Below, piece after piece: positions 24,982 through 33,948 of a stretch of 52,109 nucleotides of DNA. How positions within the stretch are numbered: position 1 is the stretch's first letter; the number at the start of each line of letters is the position of its first letter. The notes beneath the pieces are model-generated. The model did not search any database. It saw only the letters and a list, made by a program, of their open reading frames with translations, and was not told the origin of the DNA. Source of the DNA: Acinetobacter portensis (GTDB taxonomy: Bacteria; Pseudomonadota; Gammaproteobacteria; Pseudomonadales; Moraxellaceae); NCBI RefSeq assembly GCF_009372215.1, contig NZ_LWRV01000042.1:1-52109 (forward strand), read 5' to 3'. The position numbers and the translations under genes are program-made.

Positions 24982-26499
24982 ATGTTTAAGCGTTCTTTAT
25001 TAGTTGCAATGCTTACAGCAGCAACTGCAGCGACACAAGCTGCACCATTAACAAAAGATAACGGTGCTCCAGTGGGTGATAACCAAAACTCAATCACCGC
25101 AGGTCCAAATGGTGGCACTTTGCTACAAGACGTTCAATTGGTACAAAAATTACAACGTTTTGGTCGCGAGCGTATTCCTGAGCGTGTTGTTCACGCACGT
25201 GGTACGGGTGCTTACGGTGAATTTGTTGCAACTAAAGATTTATCAGACTTAACTGTCGCTTCACTTTTTAAAGCAGGTACAAAAACCCCTGTATTCTTAC
25301 GTTTCTCAACTGTAATTCACGGTAAAGGTTCACCTGAAACTTTACGTGACCCACATGGTTTTGCAATCAAATTCTATACACAAGAAGGTAACTGGGACTT
25401 AGTAGGTAACCAATCTCCAGTATTCTTTATTCGTGATGCGATTAAGTTCCCAGATTTCATTCACGCAATGAAACCAAGCCCAATTAATAACGTTCAAGAT
25501 GCAAACCGCGTTTTTGACTTCTTGTCTAGCCAACCATGGGCTGTGAACATGTTGACTTACGTTTATGGTCAGCAAGGTGTTCCAACGAGCTATCGCGAGC
25601 AAGATGGTTTTGGTGTTCACGCATACAAGTTGTACAACGACAAAGGCGAATATAAATACGTGAAGTTCAACTTCCGCTCTAAACAGGGCGTGAAAGGTCT
25701 TAACGTGAAAGAAGCGGCTGAGCAACAAGGTAAAGACTTCAACCACTTAACGAACGATCTTTACAACAACATCAACAAAGGTAATTTCCCGAAATGGGAT
25801 CTTTATATCCAAGTATTGGATCCTAAAGATTTAAATAGCTTTGATTTTGATCCGCTAGATCCAACTAAAATCTGGCCAACAGACTTAGTTAAAGAAACGA
25901 AAGTAGGTACGTTAACACTTAACCGTATGCCTAAAAACTTCTTTAATGAAACTGAGCAATCAGCTTTTGCTCCAGGTAATTTAGTACCAGGTATCGAGCC
26001 ATCTGAAGACCGTTTATTACAAGGTCGTGTGTTCTCTTACTCGGATACGCAAATGTATCGTTTAGGTGCGAATCATCAGCAAATTCCTGTAAACCGTCCA
26101 GTTGTGAATGTAAACAACAACAACCAAGATGGCTACATGAACGTTAGCGAACGCGATTCTGATGTTAACTATGAACCAAGTCGTAAAGAGCCTAAAGCTG
26201 CAACTGAAAAAGCACGTGCAGTTCAAACTCCACTTTCAGGTACAGTTCAACAAGTTGGCGTGAAAGAGCAAAACTTCAAGCAAGCTGGTGATCTTTACCG
26301 TTCATACACTGCGAAAGAAAAAGACGATTTAATCATGAACTTAGCTGCTGATCTTGGCAATGTGAAAGATTCAGAAACTAAGCACATCATGTTGTCTTAC
26401 TTCTACAAAGCAGATGCGGACTACGGTACGCGTATGACTAAAGCGGTGAACGGTAACTTGGCAACTGTTAAAGCGAAAGCAGCGAAATTAAAAGACTAA
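24982..26499 (+). CDS. Exported monofunctional heme catalase (KatB-like)
   Basis: A typical clade catalase of 505 residues that splits hydrogen peroxide. The N-terminal 20-22 residues are a signal peptide (AATQA-AP), so the enzyme should act in the periplasm. Catalytic His71 is in RVVHARGTGAYG, Asn143 in GNQSPVFF and the heme ligand Tyr353 in RVFSYSDTQMYRLG. The start at 24982 is favoured over codons upstream to 24949 because of GAGAG before it and the resulting clean signal peptide. An ankyrin-repeat gene follows, as with katB-ankB in Pseudomonas aeruginosa, but here it is broken. Confidence 0.95.
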   Translation: MFKRSLLVAMLTAATAATQAAPLTKDNGAPVGDNQNSITAGPNGGTLLQDVQLVQKLQRFGRERIPERVVHARGTGAYGEFVATKDLSDLTVASLFKAGTKTPVFLRFSTVIHGKGSPETLRDPHGFAIKFYTQEGNWDLVGNQSPVFFIRDAIKFPDFIHAMKPSPINNVQDANRVFDFLSSQPWAVNMLTYVYGQQGVPTSYREQDGFGVHAYKLYNDKGEYKYVKFNFRSKQGVKGLNVKEAAEQQGKDFNHLTNDLYNNINKGNFPKWDLYIQVLDPKDLNSFDFDPLDPTKIWPTDLVKETKVGTLTLNRMPKNFFNETEQSAFAPGNLVPGIEPSEDRLLQGRVFSYSDTQMYRLGANHQQIPVNRPVVNVNNNNQDGYMNVSERDSDVNYEPSRKEPKAATEKARAVQTPLSGTVQQVGVKEQNFKQAGDLYRSYTAKEKDDLIMNLAADLGNVKDSETKHIMLSYFYKADADYGTRMTKAVNGNLATVKAKAAKLKD

Positions 26500-26537
26500 G
26501 TCTTTTAAATGGTCAATATAGATTGATCGGCTGAATT

Positions 26538-26630
26538 GGTGACTAGGGCGTAGGAAGTCACCTCAAGAAAGTCCTGTAGAACTCAATTCCTTTCCTGCAC
26601 CCTAGGGGAGTTTTACAGGCACTCTTTTTT
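26538..26630 (+). ncRNA. Structured RNA element between catalase and ankyrin genes
   Basis: Two hairpins occupy this spacer. Hairpin A has 6-bp arms GGTGAC (26538-26543) and GTCACC (26557-26562). Hairpin B has a 12-pair stem, 26573-26584 with 26608-26619, with one G-U. Loop A (26544-26556) is complementary to 26592-26604 inside loop B over 13 positions: 11 Watson-Crick, one G-U, one mismatch. CTCTTTTTT ends the element. It could be an attenuator, a terminator or an unknown leader of the ankyrin gene. I do not recognise a known riboswitch. Confidence 0.5.
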
Positions 26631-26685
26631 ACCAATATCAAATTTTCATATTATGAAGTAAGTTCGATTTCTGTTGGAGTTCATC

Positions 26686-27183
26686 ATGAAAGTTATGCAA
26701 CATATCGTTTTAGCTAGTATTCTCGTGCTTGGTTCCGCATTCGCAAACGTGACTGTCGCGAAGAATATCTCCCCCGTTAAAACTGTTGCAAACGATCAGA
26801 TGAACTCACAACAGGAATTGATAGCTCTTTTCTTTGCTGCTGCAAGAACGGGTAATGAAGACGTCATCAACGAGTTTTAAAAATATGGTTTTCCTGTAGA
26901 TACGCGTAATGCAGATGGTTATACACCGTTAATGATGGCTGCATATTATGGTCATCAAAATATTGTTACGACATTAATTGCGCATGGTGCAGATCGTTGC
27001 GCACGTGATAATAAAGGTAATACTGCATTAATGGGTGCAATGTTCAAACTAGAATGGTCGATTGTGAAACAACTTCGTAAAACAGATTGCGATGTGAATG
27101 CAAAAAAAACAGGTCAAAAAACCGTTGAAGAATTTGCCAAAGTGATTGGACAAGATAAAAAATTTAAGCAACTTAAGGATTAA
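26686..27183 (+). pseudogene. Periplasmic ankyrin-repeat protein (AnkB-like), interrupted by an in-frame stop
   Basis: The frame runs 165 codons from ATG at 26686 (GGAG 6 bases upstream) to TAA at 27181-27183, but a TAA at 26878-26880 breaks it after residue 64. The first part is a signal peptide (MKVMQHIVLASILVLGSAFA...) and the start of the first helix (AAARTGNEDVINEF). The second part continues directly as KYGFPVDTRNADGYTPLMMAA, then another repeat GADRCARDNKGNTALMGAM. TTA to TAA would be one base change restoring Leu (EFLKYG). In P. aeruginosa AnkB supports the neighbouring KatB catalase, so loss could matter. It may be a nonsense mutation, a sequencing error or strain polymorphism. Confidence 0.85.
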
Positions 27184-27252
27184 ATGAAGCCTTTGATTCA
27201 GAATCTATTGCTCATTTTTATCTAACAAAGTTATATAAAATGAATGAATAAT

Positions 27253-27280
27253 AAAGACTCAATCTATATTGGGTCTTTTT
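27253..27280 (+). terminator. Terminator after the ankyrin gene
   Basis: AAAGACTCAAT and ATTGGGTCTTTTT arms (one G-T pair) around CTAT lie about 70 bases past the final stop. Confidence 0.7.
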
Positions 27281-27375
27281 ATTTTGTCTAAAACCATTCA
27301 ACTCTTCTTAAAACTTTCAATTTTTATTTAAAAAATATGCTTTAATGCAATAAGCACAGCGAAATACATAAAGAT

Positions 27376-28578
27376 ATGGCTCCAATCATTCAATCTTTGC
27401 TTGATACAGATTTGTACAAATTTACAATGCTTCAAGTGGTTCTGCATAAATTCCCACAGACGCATAGTGTCTATCATTTCCGATGCCGTAATTTGCAAGA
27501 TACGGAATATCCATTAACGGAAATTTTAGATGATTTGAATGAACAATTAGATCATCTTTGCCAATTAAAATTTAAAGAAGATGAGCTTCTGTATTTAAGA
27601 AGTTTACGTTTTATAAAAAGTGACTTTGTCGATTATTTAGAACTCTTCCAATTAAAACGCCGTTTTATTAAAGCGGGAATAGACGAAGAAGGGCGTTTGG
27701 ATATTTGGGTAGAAGGCCCAATGGTTCAAGCGATGATGTTTGAAATTTTCGTTCTTGCTATAGTCAATGAGCTTTACTTCAAACGTATTCGTTCAGATGA
27801 AGTTCTTGCCGAAGGTGAACGTCGTCTTTTAGCGAAAGTTGAATTACTTAAAAAATATGAAGCAGAACAAAATCCAAATGATCCACCATTTTTAGTTTCA
27901 GATTTTGGCACACGTCGAAGATATAGCTTTGAATGGCAAAAACACGTTATTGAAGAATTCCACAAAGCTGCACCCTACATTTTCCGTGGTACAAGTAATG
28001 TATTAATTGCAAAGGATTTGAACATCACACCTATTGGTACAATGGCGCATGAATTCCTACAAGCCTTTCAAGCTTTAGATGTTCGTTTACGTAATTTCCA
28101 AAAATCTGCGCTGGAAACTTGGGTGCAAGAATACCGTGGCGATTTAGGAATCGCACTGACAGATGTTGTGGGAATGGATGCTTTCTTACAAGATTTTGAT
28201 TTGTACTTTGCAAAACTGTTTGATGGTTTACGTCATGACAGTGGCGACCCGTATGAATGGGGTGACAAAGCTTATGAACACTATAAAAATTTAAAAATTG
28301 ATAGTAAAACCAAAATGCTCACGTTTAGTGATGGTTTGAATTTAGAAAAAGCATGGTCATTGCATAACTACTTTAAAGATCGCTTCCAAGTGAGCTTTGG
28401 GATTGGCACAAATTTAACAAACGATATGGGACAAACACCTTTAAATATCGTGTTGAAACTTGTGGAATGTAATGGACAATCTGTAGCAAAAATTTCGGAT
28501 AGTCCGGGCAAAACTATGACGGATAATGACACTTTCTTGGCATATTTACGTCAAGTTTTTGATATTACCGAAGCATAG
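27376..28578 (+). CDS. pncB: Nicotinate phosphoribosyltransferase
   Basis: PncB makes nicotinate mononucleotide from nicotinate and PRPP with ATP, using the product of PncA. The 400-residue protein begins [20 protein letters not shown], with the conserved DTDLYKFTM. Further blocks are [34 protein letters not shown] (fold and substrate site), [13 protein letters not shown] (PRPP site) and [11 protein letters not shown]. The full length matches E. coli PncB. The ATG at 27376 has only a weak ribosome binding site. With pncA and nadC it makes a recurring NAD theme. A hairpin terminator follows. Confidence 0.97.
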   Translation: MAPIIQSLLDTDLYKFTMLQVVLHKFPQTHSVYHFRCRNLQDTEYPLTEILDDLNEQLDHLCQLKFKEDELLYLRSLRFIKSDFVDYLELFQLKRRFIKAGIDEEGRLDIWVEGPMVQAMMFEIFVLAIVNELYFKRIRSDEVLAEGERRLLAKVELLKKYEAEQNPNDPPFLVSDFGTRRRYSFEWQKHVIEEFHKAAPYIFRGTSNVLIAKDLNITPIGTMAHEFLQAFQALDVRLRNFQKSALETWVQEYRGDLGIALTDVVGMDAFLQDFDLYFAKLFDGLRHDSGDPYEWGDKAYEHYKNLKIDSKTKMLTFSDGLNLEKAWSLHNYFKDRFQVSFGIGTNLTNDMGQTPLNIVLKLVECNGQSVAKISDSPGKTMTDNDTFLAYLRQVFDITEA

Positions 28579-28595
28579 AATTGAACTAAATTTAG

Positions 28596-28628
28596 AAAAT
28601 GCTGAACATGATGTTTGGCATTTTTTTT
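28596..28628 (+). terminator. Terminator of pncB
   Basis: AAAATGC-tg-AACAT and ATGTT-tg-GCATTT form a hairpin with a TG/TG internal loop and an eight-T tail. Confidence 0.75.
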
Positions 28629-28738
28629 GATTAAAAAATGAGTTTACTTATCTAAAATTATGCTAAATGAATACTATAAATCCACAGATTACTAAAAAGT
28701 AAGTATGCTAATATTTAAGATATTGGACTAAATATAAA

Positions 28739-29590
28739 ATGCAAAAGATGGCTAAATTTAACTTTGATTTCAAACTATTAATTGAAGTTGAGGACTTGGT
28801 TCCTCATCTAGGAAATACCAATTTACGTATTGTCGATTTAAGCCGAAGTTCGGTTTATGAACAATTACATATTCCGCATGCAATTCATTTGAAACCAAAG
28901 CTTTTAGTACGTCAAGAAGACAATACATCAGGTTTATTGCCAGAAGTGGAAGGCTTAGAAGAGCTCATTGAATATTTGAATATTTCACCCGATCATCATG
29001 TAGTTGCTTATGATGATGAAGGTGGTGCATGGGCAGGGCGTTTAATTTGGAACTTACATTGTTTAGGTTTTCATAATACAAGCCTGTTAAATGGTGGTAT
29101 TCATGCATGGTTGGGTGCGGGTTTACCCACTTCAGCAGAAGTAGAAAGCTTTGAAACTGTAACAAATTTAGTCCAAGTTAAATTAGATGAAACATATCGT
29201 ATTCAATATGATGAATTGCTTGAAAAGGTGAAAAACAAAGAGATTCAGGTTTGGGATTGCCGTACAGAAGATGAATATACAGGCCTCAGATTAGCTGCAC
29301 GACGTGGCGGTCACATTCCAGGAGCAAGACATTTTGAATGGAGTACTGCCCTAAACCGTGAAAATCATTTAAAATTGCGTCCATTACAAAACACGCAACA
29401 ACGTTTGGAACAGTTAGGCTTCAATTTAAATGAACCTGTCGTGGTGTATTGCCAATCGCATCACCGTTCAGGTCTGGCATATATTTTAAGCCGTTTATTG
29501 GGTTGGAAAGTTCAAGCGTATGATGGGGCGTGGAGTGAATGGGGCAACTGCCTCGCTAGTCCTATTATTACTGGAGAGTCGCCGTCTTGA
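28739..29590 (+). CDS. Two-domain rhodanese-like sulfurtransferase
   Basis: A 283-residue tandem rhodanese. Domain 1 spans about 15-130 ([20 protein letters not shown], the conserved [15 protein letters not shown]) and lacks a catalytic Cys. Domain 2 (about 155-275) has the catalytic Cys in [11 protein letters not shown]. The loop C-Q-S-H-H-R-S fits neither the CGSGVTA of mercaptopyruvate transferases nor CRKGVTA of thiosulfate transferases, so the sulfur donor is unclear. Its stop overlaps the start of psd by 4 bases, so the two are translationally coupled. ATG at 28739 and 28748 are both possible starts. Confidence 0.88.
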   Translation: MQKMAKFNFDFKLLIEVEDLVPHLGNTNLRIVDLSRSSVYEQLHIPHAIHLKPKLLVRQEDNTSGLLPEVEGLEELIEYLNISPDHHVVAYDDEGGAWAGRLIWNLHCLGFHNTSLLNGGIHAWLGAGLPTSAEVESFETVTNLVQVKLDETYRIQYDELLEKVKNKEIQVWDCRTEDEYTGLRLAARRGGHIPGARHFEWSTALNRENHLKLRPLQNTQQRLEQLGFNLNEPVVVYCQSHHRSGLAYILSRLLGWKVQAYDGAWSEWGNCLASPIITGESPS

Positions 29591-30438
29591 GCCTCACATC
29601 ACGTTTAAAAAAACAACTTTTCATTCAAGCACAACGTGTTGTGCCACAGCACCAATTATCTCGTGTTGTAGGTAAACTTGCGGCAAGTGAAACGCCTATT
29701 ATTAAAAACACTGTTATTAGTGCTTTTAAAGCGCAATATGGCATTGATATGTCGATTGCAGAGCAACAAAATGCATTGAAATTTAAATCATTTAATGAGT
29801 TTTTCACACGTTCTTTAAAAGATGGCGTACGTGAAATTGACAATGATGCAACGAGTATTGTTTCACCTGCTGACGGTGCAATTTCACAATTAGGCAAAAT
29901 TGAAGCGGGTGAGATTTTTCAAGCCAAAGGTCAAAGTTTTACAACTGAAAACTTAATTGCAGATCCATTACTTGCAGAACCATTTAAAAATGGTCAGTTT
30001 GCAACAGTTTATCTTTCACCAAAAGATTATCACCGTGTACATATGCCTTTTGCAGGTACATTAACTGAAACTTTGTATGTTCCGGGTGAATTGTTCTCTG
30101 TAAACCAAACGACTGCGGAAAATATTCCAGGTTTATTTGCACGTAACGAACGTATGGTGTGCTTATTTGATACTGAACTTGGTCGTATGGCGGTTGTTCT
30201 TGTTGGTGCGATGATTGTTGCTGGCATTGAAATTGTGGCGACAGGAAAAGTAAAACCATCAGGTCGTTTAGAAGTGAATCAACATAATCTGTTCTTGGAA
30301 AAGGGTGCAGAATTAGGTCGTTTCTATTTAGGTTCAACTGCTGTGGTTTTATTTGAAGAAAATAAAATGCAGTGGGATGCCGAGTTTAAAGCAAACTCTG
30401 CTGTTGAAATGGGTAAAGCTTTGGGTCATACCCTGTAA
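29587..30438 (+). CDS. psd: Phosphatidylserine decarboxylase proenzyme
   Basis: Psd makes phosphatidylethanolamine from phosphatidylserine at the inner membrane. The 283-residue proenzyme has the self-cleavage motif LGST near the C-terminus (Gly249-Ser250), where Ser becomes the pyruvoyl group. The preceding segment [11 protein letters not shown] contains the conserved His residues and [20 protein letters not shown] follows. The start is TTG, overlapping the rhodanese stop in TTGA, with GGAG about 9 bases upstream; this is a sound choice because the next in-frame ATG is far inside. Strong terminator follows. Confidence 0.95.
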   Translation: MSLTSRLKKQLFIQAQRVVPQHQLSRVVGKLAASETPIIKNTVISAFKAQYGIDMSIAEQQNALKFKSFNEFFTRSLKDGVREIDNDATSIVSPADGAISQLGKIEAGEIFQAKGQSFTTENLIADPLLAEPFKNGQFATVYLSPKDYHRVHMPFAGTLTETLYVPGELFSVNQTTAENIPGLFARNERMVCLFDTELGRMAVVLVGAMIVAGIEIVATGKVKPSGRLEVNQHNLFLEKGAELGRFYLGSTAVVLFEENKMQWDAEFKANSAVEMGKALGHTL

Positions 30439-30461
30439 GTTTTATTTTGAATGATGAAACT

Positions 30462-30488
30462 AAAAAAGCACCTTTCGGTGCTTTTTTT
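30462..30488. terminator. Bidirectional terminator between psd and phoR
   Basis: Arms AAAAAAGCACC and GGTGCTTTTTTT around TTTC lie between the convergent genes. Confidence 0.9.
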
Positions 30489-30493
30489 ATATA

Positions 30494-31852
30494 TTAACTT
30501 GAATGGTATAAACGTTCTTTAGGGAAAACCGCCTTAAAAATTGAGCCCTGATTTTCTTTAGATTCAACATCTAAATATGCGTTATGTTGCATAAGAACGT
30601 GCTTCACAATGGCTAAGCCCAAGCCTGTTCCGCCTGTTGCTCGGCTACGTGCACTGTCTACACGGTAAAAACGTTCGGTTAAGCGTGGCAAGTGTTTCGG
30701 GTCAATACCAATCCCTGTATCTTCTACAGTGAAGTAGCCGTGCGTGCCATCATCATGCCAACCAATGGTAATGGTTCCACCTTTTGGTGTGTATTTAATG
30801 GCATTGGTAATCAGGTTACTAAAAGCACTCGCAAGTTCCATATCTGAACCAATAATTTCGCAGTGGCTGTCGATATCTAAATTCAGCGTGTGACCATAAT
30901 CGACATTGTAAGCTTGTGCATCATCAAACAATTGATTCATTAAACTCGGCATTTCAATGATTTGATTTTTGGCGATACTTTTTTCATTTTCTAAGCGTGA
31001 CAATAAAAGCAAATCATTGACCAAAGCATTCATGCGACGTGTTTGCGATTGCATTTGATCGAATGCACGTTTCCAACGAGGGTTAATATCTTCTTGATCT
31101 GTAAACGTTTCAATGTAACCACTGAGCACGGTTAATGGTGTGCGGAGTTCATGTGAAATGTTATCTACAAAGTCTTTACGCATTTGTTCTAAGTTATGCA
31201 TGCGCGTTACGTCATAGGCAACTAAAAGACGGCTTTCACCACCAAAACGCGTCATTTTGACTTGAACATAATGTTCTTCATAGACCGTAGATTTCATTTT
31301 CAAACCATCAGGTGATTCATCTATATGGTTGAAATATTCAATGAAATTTGGCTGACGTAAAATACTTAAAATATTACGACCACGATCATGTGTCTGAAAG
31401 CCTAGAAGATGTTCAGCAGCAGGATTCCACCATTCAATTTGATTGTTATCATCAATAAGAACAACGGCTTCTGCTAAGGCAACAAGCGATGATTGTGCTC
31501 GATCAATGAGTCCAACCATTTCTGCTTGAACAATTCGTTCTTGGCGTTGTGCTCTGTAAACATTAAAGAGTAAAGCACCCCAAATTCCCCCTAAATTAGG
31601 CGGAACATCATAAGGTCGGTTGGAAATCCAATCGTTGACTAAATAAAGTGAACGTAATTGTATGATGCAGAAAATGGCAAATGCACAGAGGATGCAACTC
31701 CAAAAATACCCAACGCCTAATCCAATAAATGCCGCAATCACAATCAAAAATGTGAGGAGTCTTAAGTCTTGCTTGGAAAAGGCCCATAAGCTGCTATAGC
31801 GAAACTTTTTATGTTCTCTTGCAAGCTCAGGAACGGGGTATGGTTCATACAT
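30494..31852 (-). CDS. phoR: Phosphate-regulon sensor histidine kinase PhoR
   Basis: A 452-residue inner-membrane kinase beginning MYEPYPVPELAREHKKFRYS. Two hydrophobic helices (about 32-48 and 52-66) are followed by a PAS domain (about 110-215: VVLIDDNNQIEWWNPAAEHL), the HisKA domain with H-box ISHELRTPLTVLSGY, the N-box NAIKYTPKGG, the G1 box DTGIGIDP and the G2 box GTGLGLAIVKH. It would phosphorylate PhoB when phosphate is scarce; the PAS-plus-short-membrane-anchor plan is that of PhoR. It starts 9 bases after phoB ends, on the same transcript. No pst or phoU genes are beside it in the window. Confidence 0.93.
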   Translation of the reverse strand: MYEPYPVPELAREHKKFRYSSLWAFSKQDLRLLTFLIVIAAFIGLGVGYFWSCILCAFAIFCIIQLRSLYLVNDWISNRPYDVPPNLGGIWGALLFNVYRAQRQERIVQAEMVGLIDRAQSSLVALAEAVVLIDDNNQIEWWNPAAEHLLGFQTHDRGRNILSILRQPNFIEYFNHIDESPDGLKMKSTVYEEHYVQVKMTRFGGESRLLVAYDVTRMHNLEQMRKDFVDNISHELRTPLTVLSGYIETFTDQEDINPRWKRAFDQMQSQTRRMNALVNDLLLLSRLENEKSIAKNQIIEMPSLMNQLFDDAQAYNVDYGHTLNLDIDSHCEIIGSDMELASAFSNLITNAIKYTPKGGTITIGWHDDGTHGYFTVEDTGIGIDPKHLPRLTERFYRVDSARSRATGGTGLGLAIVKHVLMQHNAYLDVESKENQGSIFKAVFPKERLYHSS

Positions 31853-31861
31853 AAATGCTAA

Positions 31862-32572
31862 TTAACCTAATGCAACATCTGCTCGAGTAGAAAAACGGTA
31901 GCCAGTTCCACGAACAGTTTGGACATAACGATCTGCACCAAAAGGTTCTAAAACTTTGCGTAATCGACGAATATGAACGTCAATTGTACGGTCTTCAATA
32001 TATACGTTTCCACCCCATACTTGGTCAAGTAATTGTGCACGTGTATATGCACGTTCAGGATGGGTCATGAAAAATGCCAATAAACGGTATTCAGTAGGTC
32101 CCATTTCTAAAATGTTAGCACCAAAGCTGACACGTTGACTGACTGGATCTAATAATAAACCATTTGCATCAATTGATTTTTCACCGCTTAAAGCATTTGA
32201 ACGACGCAAAACTGCTTTTATACGAGAAACCAATTCACGTGTAGAAAAGGGTTTAGTCATGTAATCATCTGCACCAGCATCTAGACCTTGAACTTTATGG
32301 TCTTCTTCTCCGCGCGCAGTAAGCATAATGACTGGAATTTCAGATAAGTTTTCATCTTTTTTCAAGCGACGGCATAAATCGACGCCGCTTACGCCACCAG
32401 GCATCATCCAATCCAATAAGACCAAAGAAGGACGTTGATCGACAATCATTTGATGTGCTTGGCGCGCATCTTCAGCTTGTAAACAATTAAAACCTGCCAT
32501 ATCTAAAGCGGTATGGATCATTTCCCGAATTGGGAGCTCATCATCAACAATTAAAATGTAGTCATCTTTCAC
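31862..32572 (-). CDS. phoB: Phosphate-regulon response regulator PhoB
   Basis: A 236-residue OmpR-family regulator. The receiver domain (1-120) has the acidic pair DDE at 10-12, the phosphoacceptor Asp54 in LLDWMMPGG, and the conserved Lys in [11 protein letters not shown]. The winged-helix domain (about 135-232) has [39 protein letters not shown] and VRGTGYRF. It would activate phosphate-scavenging genes and probably its own operon, since Pho-box-like repeats lie 46-151 bases upstream. It is followed by phoR. Confidence 0.94.
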   Translation of the reverse strand: MKDDYILIVDDELPIREMIHTALDMAGFNCLQAEDARQAHQMIVDQRPSLVLLDWMMPGGVSGVDLCRRLKKDENLSEIPVIMLTARGEEDHKVQGLDAGADDYMTKPFSTRELVSRIKAVLRRSNALSGEKSIDANGLLLDPVSQRVSFGANILEMGPTEYRLLAFFMTHPERAYTRAQLLDQVWGGNVYIEDRTIDVHIRRLRKVLEPFGADRYVQTVRGTGYRFSTRADVALG

Positions 32573-32617
32573 AGCGCAATACCCTATTAATATAAACGGT
32601 TGTCCGTTTTTGTATTT

Positions 32618-32723
32618 ATGACAGGCTTATTACAAAGATTAATTATGACAGTATCATTGCAAAATGGAAATTATGACAATTCTAAAACCAAATTGTGACA
32701 TTCTCTTGATGATTTTATGACAG
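32618..32723 (-). promoter_or_regulatory. Pho-box-like repeat array upstream of phoB
   Basis: On the minus strand CTGTCAT or close variants occur at 32618, 32645, 32673, 32695 and 32717 (+ strand ATGACAG/A, GTGACA). The last three are 22 bases apart, with weaker matches midway, giving an 11-base repeat (32673, 32684, 32695, 32706, 32717). An 11-base direct repeat of CTGTCAT is the known PhoB box. Autoregulation of phoBR is the likely purpose. Confidence 0.7.
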
Positions 32724-32807
32724 TTTTTAGACCTCAAGTTGGTATCAGTTCAGCATTTGGCGAGATATTAAGTTTATAAAAATTAAAGTTACAAAATATT
32801 GGAAAAA

Positions 32808-33458
32808 CTATTTTTCATCTGGATCTTGATTGAATAATGCTAAAAATGGCCAGTAACATGCAGATAAAACGTCTTCTTTGGATTGTTGGAAATTGTTCAT
32901 TACCCAACGAATTGCAATTTGAGTCACATAACCATTTAAACCTGAAGCAACCAATGAAATTTCATATTCTGTTCGGTGACTATTTGGTTTTGCAATCATG
33001 AGAATATGATGAATCATACGATCGAATCGTGCCAAAGTTTCTTGAAGAGTAGCTTGGTTATTTAATTCTTGAACGAGCAGTCCATCGATATAAATAATAC
33101 GTGCCATCTTCGGATTTTCATGCAAAGTATTGAGTAAAGCCATTAAGCCTGCTTCAATCATTTTTTTAGGATTTTCAGCATTTTGCTCTGTAGCTTCTAA
33201 TACATTTTGGCGTAATTCTTCTACCAATTTTAAAAAAATAGTTTGAAATAGTTGCTCACTTTTTTTAAAAGATTCATAAAAATAACGTTCGGTTAATTTT
33301 GCTTCCAAACAAATATCTTTTACCGTTGCAGCGAAAAACCCACGTGTTCCGTAAACTTGAATTCCTGCTGCTATAAGTTTTTCCAACCGAATTGCTTTGC
33401 GTTCTGAAAGAGATACGCCCTTAAATTGTCTTTCTTTTGCAGTTTTTTGTTCTGTCAT
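32808..33458 (-). CDS. TetR/AcrR family transcriptional regulator
   Basis: A 216-residue regulator from ATG at 33458 (codons to 33491 would add 11 residues). The N-terminal DNA-binding domain reads RLEKLIAAGIQVYGTRGFFA, then DICLEAKLTERYFYESFKKSEQL, the standard TetR HTH with recognition helix near LTERYFYESF. The C-terminal ligand domain is helical with no recognised signature. It is divergent from the autotransporter gene, with a 490-base spacer, so it could regulate that gene or itself. The ligand is unknown. No ribosome binding site is strong at either candidate start. Confidence 0.85.
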   Translation of the reverse strand: MTEQKTAKERQFKGVSLSERKAIRLEKLIAAGIQVYGTRGFFAATVKDICLEAKLTERYFYESFKKSEQLFQTIFLKLVEELRQNVLEATEQNAENPKKMIEAGLMALLNTLHENPKMARIIYIDGLLVQELNNQATLQETLARFDRMIHHILMIAKPNSHRTEYEISLVASGLNGYVTQIAIRWVMNNFQQSKEDVLSACYWPFLALFNQDPDEK

Positions 33459-33948
33459 AAGTTGTGCATCAATAAAAATAAGGTTTGTCATATAAAAAAT
33501 ACTGAGTTCATGATCATAAAAATTACGAACTTCGTTTTGCCATAATATTAGAAAAATAGCTTAAATATTGAGCTGAAATTACATGCGATTTTGTCTTAAA
33601 AATAGTCAATATAAATAAAATAATATTAAAAGATTGTAATGTAAAGTTTTACCATTTGTTAAATATTTAGCAATTTAAAAATAAAAGTGTGAATTCATAA
33701 TGCACACATAATGCAACCTCGGTGTAACTAGATTGTTAATGATTGTTTAGTAATTGTTTTTAATAAAGTATTAAATACATATATTTTGTATGTGATTAAG
33801 GTGTTGTAACACTATGATTGAGTGCTTTTATCCTTTTTTTTATTAAGTCAATGTTGTTTGTCGGATTGATTTTGAATCATTTATTAAGTTGAAGTAAAGA
33901 ATTGTCAAGTTTAGTGTTTGCTTAATTTTTTACCATTTGGAAAATATT
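33459..33948. other. AT-rich spacer upstream of the autotransporter
   Basis: About 490 bases, very AT-rich, with no credible gene. GTGTTGTAACAC (33801-33812) is a small palindrome that may be an operator. I cannot place the autotransporter promoter with confidence. Confidence 0.5.

Noticed and set aside
25399..25746. Open frame antisense inside the catalase gene, 115 codons
   Set aside because: The + strand catalase carries conserved catalytic motifs across it; no start signal on the minus strand.
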